This document shows positions 1-7,300 of a DNA stretch of 35,157 nucleotides, piece after piece; the stretch's first letter is position 1, and each line of letters begins with the position of its first letter. Under the pieces are notes generated by a model, which worked only from the letters and a program-made list of their open reading frames with translations, was not told the origin of the DNA and did no database searches. A program made the position numbers and the translations under genes. The stretch spans positions 1-35,157 of the forward strand of contig JAGLPW010000192.1 of NCBI GenBank assembly GCA_023137125.1, written 5' to 3'. This stretch comes from Candidatus Cloacimonadota bacterium (GTDB taxonomy: Bacteria; Cloacimonadota; Cloacimonadia; Cloacimonadales; TCS61).

Positions 1-660
1 TACGTTGTATCAGAAGAAAAAGTTATGGTTTTGATCAATATTAATACTTCACAATTGCTTGTAACCGGAGAAATATATAAAGTGGAAGGGATGGAGTTAC
101 AGGGAAATGTCTTCAAGCTTGTTCTGGATATTTTTATCTCAACAGATCCTCAGACCCTTTCCGAACTTACGAGCTACGCTTCTTTCTATGAAAAAACCGG
201 AGAACTAAAATTAGCAGAAGAGTACAAAAATAAGGTTTTAGGACTTCATGATGATCTTAAAGTTCAACAAAAAACTACAGATACTAAATCAATACATGCT
301 GTTACTAAAAAAGAGTCGCTTAAGGTAATAGAGAAAATTAAATCCGTTGTGCAAAATTTTAGTTCTAAACTTAATCTCAAAATTGTTGGTTTTGCCTTAG
401 GTGTATTGGTTCTATTAATCATAGTTATTTTTCTTATAATCAAACTTTTCCGAAAGAAAACTTCTGCTTTTGATATGGAGGATGATAGTCTTCGTCCTAC
501 AGATGGTTTTGCAGATAGTGCCTATTTGGAGAAAGTAGCTAAAAATCTATCTGCAAAAAATTGGGAAATTGAGGAGATTGCAAAAGAACTAGAACTCCCA
601 CTTGAGAAAGTACAAAGAATAATTGCTCCTGATCTTGAACAAGAACTAGAACATTTATAA
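1..660 (+). CDS. Membrane-anchored hypothetical protein, 5' truncated by the window edge (single TM helix, HTH-like C-terminal tail)
   Basis: The frame is open from base 1 (YVVSEEKVMVLININ...), so the ATG at 25 is probably internal. TM segment IVGFALGVLVLLIIVIFLIIKLF; C-terminal WEIEEIAKELELPLEKVQRII looks like a helix-turn-helix tail. Confidence 0.6.
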   Translation, partial: YVVSEEKVMVLININTSQLLVTGEIYKVEGMELQGNVFKLVLDIFISTDPQTLSELTSYASFYEKTGELKLAEEYKNKVLGLHDDLKVQQKTTDTKSIHAVTKKESLKVIEKIKSVVQNFSSKLNLKIVGFALGVLVLLIIVIFLIIKLFRKKTSAFDMEDDSLRPTDGFADSAYLEKVAKNLSAKNWEIEEIAKELELPLEKVQRIIAPDLEQELEHL

Positions 661-676
661 ATAATCCTTCAAAAAA

Positions 677-708
677 AAGCCATCCGGTATATACTGGATG
701 GCTTTTTT
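677..708. terminator. Bidirectional intrinsic terminator between convergent genes
   Basis: aaaaaaaaGCCATCCggtatatactGGATGGCtttttt: perfect 7-bp GC-rich stem with an A-run on the left and a T-run on the right, lying between a + stop (660) and a - stop (720). Confidence 0.9.
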
Positions 709-719
709 TATTTTATGCT

Positions 720-2984
720 TTATTTCAATAGAAGCATTCTTTTAGAATCAATTATTTTGTTACCTATCTTTAACTGATAGAAATAAACACCGCTTGAAAC
801 CGGTTGATTGTTTTGATCATTTCCATCCCATAAAATTAAATGATCTCCATTTTCGAGAACACTATTAATTAGTGTTTTTACTTTCTGTCCCTTGATATTG
901 TAAATGATCAACTCCGTGTTTTCAATACTCATTGTTGTAAAAGAAATCTTTGTGGTCGGATTGAATGGATTAGGATAATTTTGACCCAAGCTAATTACAG
1001 TTTCAATTACCTCATCATCAACTTCTACAATAGGTTCAAGATAGAAATCTTGAACAACAGCATTATTTGCGATCACGATATTATCAACACTATGATCAAA
1101 GTAACCATCCTTCCAACAATCTGCACCATAAATCTCATTTGGAAGATCAAAGTAATAATAACCGTTCATATCAGCCTGAGTGTAATTCCAATATGTAGCT
1201 GATGCTATTTGAATATTTGCATAAGGAATTGGAATACTCGTATCAAGTTCATAGACATATCCTTCCAGAGAACCATCAAAAGAAATCGGATCAAGCTCTA
1301 TATCAAGCTGAACAATGTTATAATTTATTGTTATATCTTCGATATGAAACGAATAATAATCATTATGCCATGCATCTACCGTATAAGAACCATTAGGCAG
1401 ATCAAAATAGTAATAACCACTTTCATCTGTTACAGTATTTGTGTAATAAGCTGCACTTGCAGCTGAGACTTCAACATTTTCTATCGGATTTGTTGTTCCA
1501 GCTTCATAAACAAATCCTTCCAGGGCACCATTAAATTCAATTGGCACTAACAAAAAATCCATCTGTATCATCTCATCAAGGATCTCAACATCATCAATGT
1601 ACTGCGGGTAATATGAATTCCCATTTGCTTCAATCTGGTACGTACCATTTGGTAAAGGCAACTGATAATAACCATCATCATCAATTCCTGTGCTGAACCA
1701 GTTAGTTCCATCATTTGCATTAACCCAGCAGTCGTAAACAGGTTCCATTGTTGTTGCATCTAATATTTCACCTTCAATTCCACCTGAAGCTGTGTAGAGA
1801 TGAAAATTGATATTTGTGGAACCCGAAACTATGTTATTGTAACTTTCTTCTACATAAATTCCCGGTATTTCCCAAAGTTCTACATTTACATTATAACCAC
1901 CCAAAGCATCAGCTTCACTTGATACAGATAAGGAATATGTTCCATTCCCAACACTGATTGTTACAGAACTACCAATCTCATCATTCTGGGCATGAATATC
2001 GTAACCGGGAGTCGGTATATCATCAAGATAAACTGTTCCAGTTATGGTGGCATCAGTTGAATAAACCATGAAATCAACCGTCTCAATCGCTCCTTCTACA
2101 ACATATATTTCCTCATGATTTGTAGACATATAATTGGGGAATAAATCATCTTCATTCACACCAACATACCAATTCCCCTCAATTACACTTAGCTCATAAT
2201 ACCCATCTTCATCTGTAGGATCAACAATACCTGAAGGACCACCTTGACTGGCAAAAACATTCACATTAACTACTGGGTCTCCTGTCTCATCTAACACATG
2301 ACCATTTATAGTTGAATTACCTTCTATAAATTCAAAATCATAACCTGTTAAATGTCCGTTAATTAGAACTTCTTCATACATTGTAATTGAAAGCAATCCA
2401 CCCAGAACATTAATGGGGTCAAAAGCCATAAGTGTATATTCTGTTGCAGGATCTACAAAATTCTGATAATTTCCGGATGCATCTGTTGTTGTCATCCACG
2501 TTTCATCTTCAGAAGCTGCCATAATTATAATATTGTGTGCTGTCGGGATTACTGATCCTGAAACAGAGTAATCTGAAATCATCGAATCAATCCAAAGGTA
2601 GCCATCATCCACACCACCATTATCTTCAGCAACATAGAATAAACCCAGGTTTGAAACTCTGTTGGGTCCGTCCTCATCACCGGAAACAGTTATCTCATAA
2701 ATACCATCCTCTGGATTTTCATCCTCCATGCTGTTATCAAAAACTTCCCCTCCCTCATTAGGAACGATTAGATCAATATTGTCTTCCCAAACAGCGTTGT
2801 CATTCATATCTGCCCACATTGATATTGTAGCTTGTGAAAAACCGGTAGAAAAATTAATAGTTATAACAAAGTCCTCTCCCTGGGTGATTGTAGCCTGATT
2901 CACACCATTGATCAAAACTTCTATAGCGAACACATTCCCAATAAAAGCAAAAACAATAAAAAAAATAATAATTTGAATTTTCAT
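720..2984 (-). CDS. Secreted multi-domain protein with tandem carboxypeptidase-regulatory-like (Ig-like) repeats and a T9SS type-A-like C-terminal sorting domain
   Basis: N-terminal signal peptide MKIQIIIFFIVFAFIGNVFA. Repeated G.LEG.VYE...P(I).NV.(V/I)..A...(G)YYYFDLPNG.Y..D units. C-terminus NYPNPFNPTTKISF...GQKVKTL...LILWDGNDQNNQPVSSGVYFYQLKIGNKIIDSKRMLLLK. Confidence 0.85.
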   Translation of the reverse strand: MKIQIIIFFIVFAFIGNVFAIEVLINGVNQATITQGEDFVITINFSTGFSQATISMWADMNDNAVWEDNIDLIVPNEGGEVFDNSMEDENPEDGIYEITVSGDEDGPNRVSNLGLFYVAEDNGGVDDGYLWIDSMISDYSVSGSVIPTAHNIIIMAASEDETWMTTTDASGNYQNFVDPATEYTLMAFDPINVLGGLLSITMYEEVLINGHLTGYDFEFIEGNSTINGHVLDETGDPVVNVNVFASQGGPSGIVDPTDEDGYYELSVIEGNWYVGVNEDDLFPNYMSTNHEEIYVVEGAIETVDFMVYSTDATITGTVYLDDIPTPGYDIHAQNDEIGSSVTISVGNGTYSLSVSSEADALGGYNVNVELWEIPGIYVEESYNNIVSGSTNINFHLYTASGGIEGEILDATTMEPVYDCWVNANDGTNWFSTGIDDDGYYQLPLPNGTYQIEANGNSYYPQYIDDVEILDEMIQMDFLLVPIEFNGALEGFVYEAGTTNPIENVEVSAASAAYYTNTVTDESGYYYFDLPNGSYTVDAWHNDYYSFHIEDITINYNIVQLDIELDPISFDGSLEGYVYELDTSIPIPYANIQIASATYWNYTQADMNGYYYFDLPNEIYGADCWKDGYFDHSVDNIVIANNAVVQDFYLEPIVEVDDEVIETVISLGQNYPNPFNPTTKISFTTMSIENTELIIYNIKGQKVKTLINSVLENGDHLILWDGNDQNNQPVSSGVYFYQLKIGNKIIDSKRMLLLK

Positions 2985-3023
2985 ATCTTCCCTCCTATGA
3001 ATTCAATTTGTTATTTGATTATC

Positions 3024-3060
3024 TGTTGCAATATAAATATTTATAAAAATATATGCAACA
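3024..3060. promoter_or_regulatory. Inverted repeat in the divergent intergenic region between two sorting-tagged genes
   Basis: TGTTGCA-aTATAAATATTTATAAAAATATA-TGCAACA: 7-bp perfect arms extendable through TATA with one bulge, and an internal palindrome ATAAATATTTAT. Confidence 0.4.
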
Positions 3061-3158
3061 AGAAAAAAATATTAAAGATTTCATTGGGAAAAAAATTGAC
3101 GCATTTCTAGTTAAACTAATATTCGAGTTTGAAACTAATAAAAGATGGAGGATGAGTT

Positions 3159-4241
3159 ATGAATAAGATTCGTTTTGTTTTAATTTGTATCGTATTACTT
3201 ATTTCGATCAATTTTCTTTGGAGTCAGACCGTTGCAAAATGGCACACTTCTATGGGAGAATTTGAGATTACACTGCGTGAGGATCTAGTGCCAATTACAG
3301 TTAATAATTTTGTAGATCTCACAAATTCTAATTTTTATGATGATCTTATCTTTCATCGTGTAATATCTGATTTTATGATCCAGGATGGTTGTCCTTACGG
3401 AACTGGTTACGGTGGACCAGGCTATACTATCCCCGATGAATTTCACCCACTTCTCAACTATAGTGAACCATATACACTTGGTATGGCAAATGCTGGTCCA
3501 AATACAGGTGGATCACAATACTTCATCACTGTAGTACCAACAACCTGGTTAGATACTCTACATACAGTCTTTGGCCATGTGACTATGGGTTCCGATATTG
3601 TGGAAAATATCAGTGAAGTTCCTACTAATGCAAATAATAAACCTTTAGTAGATGTTGTGATAGACAGCATCAGGATAATGACACCACAACTTGATGACTT
3701 CTTGCCACAGGAGGATACTCTTTATGTAAATGCAGGAGATCCCATTGGTTTTGTATTGATCTGCGATGATGAAGGTGTTACTTATTCCTGGTATGTAGAT
3801 GATGAACTACAGCAAGCCACAGGTTTTTCCTTTGACCTCACTCTCACTGTAAATGATTGGCATGAAGTAAAAGGTGTAGTTTCTAATGATAATTATGATC
3901 TGCCAAAAGTATGGTGGGTGTTTATTACTGGTGGATCCGATATAACTAACGATGTTGTAAGCAACAGAACAGTTTTGTATCAAAACATTCCAAATCCTTT
4001 CAATCCTGAAACTAACATTAAATTTTATTTAAAAGATGCTGGTTCTGTTTCTTTAGAAGTATTCAATTTAAAAGGGCAACTGGTAAAAACTCTGGTAAAC
4101 AATGATCTTCCAACTGGAGAACATAGCTTTATTTGGAATGGAAAGGATGATAATGGGAATCAAGTTGCATCTGGAATTTATCTTTATAGCTTGAGAACAA
4201 AAGATATTTCTGAAAAGAAAAAAGCAATTTTACTGAAATAG
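3159..4241 (+). CDS. Secreted cyclophilin-type peptidyl-prolyl cis-trans isomerase with a T9SS type-A-like C-terminal sorting domain
   Basis: Cyclophilin core: FHRVISDFMIQDG, GSQYFIT, TTWLDTLHTVFGHV. Signal peptide at the N-terminus; C-terminus IPNPFNPETNIKFYL...GQLVKTLV...FIWNGKDDNGNQVASGIYLYSL...KKKAILLK. Confidence 0.9.
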   Translation: MNKIRFVLICIVLLISINFLWSQTVAKWHTSMGEFEITLREDLVPITVNNFVDLTNSNFYDDLIFHRVISDFMIQDGCPYGTGYGGPGYTIPDEFHPLLNYSEPYTLGMANAGPNTGGSQYFITVVPTTWLDTLHTVFGHVTMGSDIVENISEVPTNANNKPLVDVVIDSIRIMTPQLDDFLPQEDTLYVNAGDPIGFVLICDDEGVTYSWYVDDELQQATGFSFDLTLTVNDWHEVKGVVSNDNYDLPKVWWVFITGGSDITNDVVSNRTVLYQNIPNPFNPETNIKFYLKDAGSVSLEVFNLKGQLVKTLVNNDLPTGEHSFIWNGKDDNGNQVASGIYLYSLRTKDISEKKKAILLK

Positions 4242-4248
4242 GATAAGA

Positions 4249-5514
4249 ATGAGAATTGCAATAATTGGATTTGGAGCTGCTGCTATTGGTTTCATTGAAA
4301 AAATTAAAAACAGTAATAATGAAATTCATGTTTTTGAAAAAAGTAAAGACATCTATTCATCAAGCATCTCTGGCATACGAGCAGATGGGAAACTATTTGT
4401 TTCTAAAGAAATGGGTGGAGATATTGATGTAGATATTGCTCTTCAGGAAAAATTGGTTGAATATTATATAAGTAGAACAAAAGATCGCAAATTTGAGATT
4501 GGAAGTTCTTTCACAAATATTGAATACTATAAACAATTTTATGCAAAAGGGTTTCAACCTATTATTTCTGAATTCTTTCATTTAGGCACTGACCAACTGA
4601 AACAGATTTTGTATACTATATATGAAGATTTTAAAACTTATAAGAACATACATTTCCATTTCAACAAAAATATCAAGGATCTGGAAGTATTGCCCGGGAA
4701 AGTTTTACTGAATGAGGATGATGCTTTTGATAAAGTTGTAGTAGCAGTTGGTCGCAGCGGGCATAAATTCATCAAAACTATCATTAATAAATTTCCTGAG
4801 GCAGTTACAGATAACACAATGGTAGATATGGGTGTTCGTTTTGAGCTGCCAAATCATATCGTAGATGAGCTGAATAAAGAGATGTATGAATTCAAAGTGA
4901 AATACAAAAGCAAAACCGGATATATGGTTCGCACTTTCTGTAATAATCCCAGCGGTTTTGTAGTCACAGAGAATTACGGAGATTTTGCAACCGTGAATGG
5001 GCACTCTAAACTCAAAGAAAAATCTAAGAATACAAATTTTGCCATTCTAACTACCGTTAAACTCACCCATCCATTTAACGATCCGATAGGTTACGGATCG
5101 CATATTGCAGAGTTATTCAATCTATTGGCCGGTGAGAGAAAGGTTATTTTACAGACCTACAAGAATTTCAAATCTTCCAAACGCACAAAACATTTGTATC
5201 GTGTTGAGCCAACTTTAGAAAGAGATAGCTATATTCTGGGTGATATAAATCTGGCATTTCCACGTAGAATTGCAGAGAGTATTATAGATTTTATCGAGAA
5301 TTTGGATGTGGTTGTTCCGGGAATTGCAAATGGTGATAATCTGCTTTATGCTCCGGAAATAAAATTCTATTCTAATAAACTTAGTAATGATAAATTTGAT
5401 GATCTTAAATTTGTTGGTGATTGCTCAGGTGGAACCAGATCAATTATCTATGCTACTGCTCACGGATGGTTAATGGCAGAAAGACTTATGAGTGAAGATC
5501 AATTAAAAAATTAG
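4249..5514 (+). CDS. FAD/NAD(P)-dependent dehydrogenase (COG2509-like)
   Basis: N-terminal Rossmann signature IAIIGFGAAAIGFIEKI, then SGIRADGKLFVSKEMGG and C-terminal FVGDCSGGTRSIIYATAHG. Confidence 0.75.
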   Translation: MRIAIIGFGAAAIGFIEKIKNSNNEIHVFEKSKDIYSSSISGIRADGKLFVSKEMGGDIDVDIALQEKLVEYYISRTKDRKFEIGSSFTNIEYYKQFYAKGFQPIISEFFHLGTDQLKQILYTIYEDFKTYKNIHFHFNKNIKDLEVLPGKVLLNEDDAFDKVVVAVGRSGHKFIKTIINKFPEAVTDNTMVDMGVRFELPNHIVDELNKEMYEFKVKYKSKTGYMVRTFCNNPSGFVVTENYGDFATVNGHSKLKEKSKNTNFAILTTVKLTHPFNDPIGYGSHIAELFNLLAGERKVILQTYKNFKSSKRTKHLYRVEPTLERDSYILGDINLAFPRRIAESIIDFIENLDVVVPGIANGDNLLYAPEIKFYSNKLSNDKFDDLKFVGDCSGGTRSIIYATAHGWLMAERLMSEDQLKN

Positions 5515-5544
5515 CTAGTGTTATTTTTTTTTAAGGAGATAAAA

Positions 5545-5865
5545 ATGAAAAAACTGCTATTTGCAATTTTATTGTTATCTTTGATCTCCTGTGTTATAAA
5601 TATTGGCGATATGAATCAGCGGCATGGAGAATTGAATAAAGAGTGTAAAAAACTTCTTGAAAAACAAAAAGAAGAGGTTTATTCTGCCATGCAGGGAATG
5701 GAGATGGGAACTCCGGAAAAGGTAATTGCAACTAGCGATTCAACAGAAACTGCCTATTTCTATAAAAGATATGTAAAAGAACGTAAAGATAGGTTTTATG
5801 ATGAGATAATCCTGGATTTCAGGAAGGATGTTTTAATAAAATTCAAAGTAGATCTGGTTCGTTGA
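5545..5865 (+). CDS. Small putative lipoprotein
   Basis: Start moved from 5518 to the ATG at 5545 because of an upstream AAGGAG at about 5533. Lipobox-like MKKLLFAILLLSLISC. Confidence 0.65.
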   Translation: MKKLLFAILLLSLISCVINIGDMNQRHGELNKECKKLLEKQKEEVYSAMQGMEMGTPEKVIATSDSTETAYFYKRYVKERKDRFYDEIILDFRKDVLIKFKVDLVR

Positions 5866-5895
5866 TGTATTTCTTTAGCGTACAGGAAAATAAGT

Positions 5896-7236
5896 ATGAG
5901 TAAAATTTCACATATTATAAAACGTAGTGGTGCTATTGTCACATTTAAAAAGGAAAGAATTTCTAATGCAATATTTAGAGCTGCTGTAGCAGTTGGTGGG
6001 CGTGACAAAAAAGCAGCCGATAAATTGGCAAATGAAGTTGTTGATACTCTTAATAAAAAATATTCTCATGAGAAAACTCCGTGTATTGAAGATATTCAGG
6101 ATATTGTTGAAAAAGTTTTAATTAAGAATGGTCATACCCAGGTTGCAAAAGCATATATTCTTTATAGAAACAGTAATATCCAGCGTAGGAAAGAGAAGGT
6201 GACAAAAGCTTCTTCCCCATCCGAGAGAATTCCATGGCACAAGATCTGGAAAATACTTGATTGGTCAGTACAAAATAACTTACATACAATTGAAGCATTG
6301 AATAAAAGAATAATAAATGGTGAGTTCCCACATATTGTTCATGAATCTGAAATTGCTTATGCGGATGAAGTCGCTATGGCGGCAGAGCTGATTTCCAACA
6401 GAATAGATAAATTAAAAATGGTTCTTATAACCGGTCCCTCATCTTCAGGGAAAACAACAACCACAATAAAGTTGGAAGAGCACCTAAACAAACTGGGATT
6501 CAAATTTAAAATGTTTGCAGTGGATAATTATTTTTATGATCTGGCAATGCATCCAGTAGATGAATTTGGAGATTACGATTTTGAAACTCCTCAGGCACTC
6601 GATCTGAAATTAATAGATCAACACATAAGTAATTTATGTAACGGAGATGAAGTTATTATTCCATTTTATGATTTTAAAACCGGTACTAGATATCTGGATC
6701 GTACACCTATGAAGCTTGAGAAGAATGAAATTCTGCTTATCGATAGCCTGCACGGACTTTATCCTGAAATGACCAAATCAATTAATAACGATCATAAGTT
6801 TAAATTATACCTTGAACCAATGTTCCAGATCAAAGATAAGTATAGAAAATACCTGCGTTGGACAGATTTCCGCCTGATCCGTAGAATGCTGCGCGATTCA
6901 ACTCATAGAGCCTACAATCCAACCCAAACTCTTGAACACTGGCATTATGTCCGTTCCAGCGAAGTACGTCATATAATCCCATATCTTAATTCTGCTGATT
7001 ACATCATCAACAGTGCCATGCCTTACGAGCTTCCAATTTATAAAGCACGGCTAGGTAAAGAATTTGAAAAATGGACAGAAGAATATAAGGACGATGAACT
7101 AAAAGAAGATGCATTTATGCGTGCTTCACGAATTAATGACTTTATGCAGCAGATAGTTGGTTTTAGTGATGAATCGGCAATTCCACAAGATTCTGTCATT
7201 AGAGAATTCATTGGTGGAAGTATACATAAATATTAA
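5896..7236 (+). CDS. ATP-cone domain fused to a uridine kinase/phosphoribulokinase-family P-loop kinase
   Basis: N-terminal ~100 aa is ATP-cone-like (IIKRSGAIVTFKKERISNAIFRAA...). The kinase has Walker A GPSSSGKTTT and DNYFYDL...DYDFETPQALD...IPFYDFKTGTR, typical of the uridine kinase family. Confidence 0.8.
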   Translation: MSKISHIIKRSGAIVTFKKERISNAIFRAAVAVGGRDKKAADKLANEVVDTLNKKYSHEKTPCIEDIQDIVEKVLIKNGHTQVAKAYILYRNSNIQRRKEKVTKASSPSERIPWHKIWKILDWSVQNNLHTIEALNKRIINGEFPHIVHESEIAYADEVAMAAELISNRIDKLKMVLITGPSSSGKTTTTIKLEEHLNKLGFKFKMFAVDNYFYDLAMHPVDEFGDYDFETPQALDLKLIDQHISNLCNGDEVIIPFYDFKTGTRYLDRTPMKLEKNEILLIDSLHGLYPEMTKSINNDHKFKLYLEPMFQIKDKYRKYLRWTDFRLIRRMLRDSTHRAYNPTQTLEHWHYVRSSEVRHIIPYLNSADYIINSAMPYELPIYKARLGKEFEKWTEEYKDDELKEDAFMRASRINDFMQQIVGFSDESAIPQDSVIREFIGGSIHKY

Positions 7237-7242
7237 ATCTGT

Positions 7243-7272
7243 TTGACACAAAAACTGATCTTAGTTTTATAA
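7243..7272 (+). promoter_or_regulatory. Candidate sigma70-type promoter of the subtilase gene
   Basis: TTGACA (7243-7248), 17-18 nt spacer, TTTATA/TTATAA (7266-7272), just upstream of the ATG at 7301. Confidence 0.55.
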
Positions 7273-7300
7273 ACAGAATTAATTTAAATAGAGAGGAAAA

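Noticed and set aside
1030-2330. DNA-level repeats as a mobile element
   Set aside because: The similarity follows tandem protein domains (GYYYFDLPNG-type units) and stays in frame; no terminal inverted repeats or transposase.
981-2761. Small + strand ORFs (981, 1202, 1209, 2537) antisense to the regulatory-repeat protein
   Set aside because: They lie inside a clear - strand coding frame, have no RBS or recognisable domains, and are shadow frames of repetitive codons.
3458-5004. Antisense ORFs at 3458, 4129, 4393 and 4705 (-)
   Set aside because: Fully embedded opposite well-supported genes, with low-complexity translations.
5518-5544. Upstream ATG of the small lipoprotein ORF
   Set aside because: An AAGGAG and a proper signal peptide place the start at 5545. 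The upstream MLFFFKEIK is translated RBS sequence.
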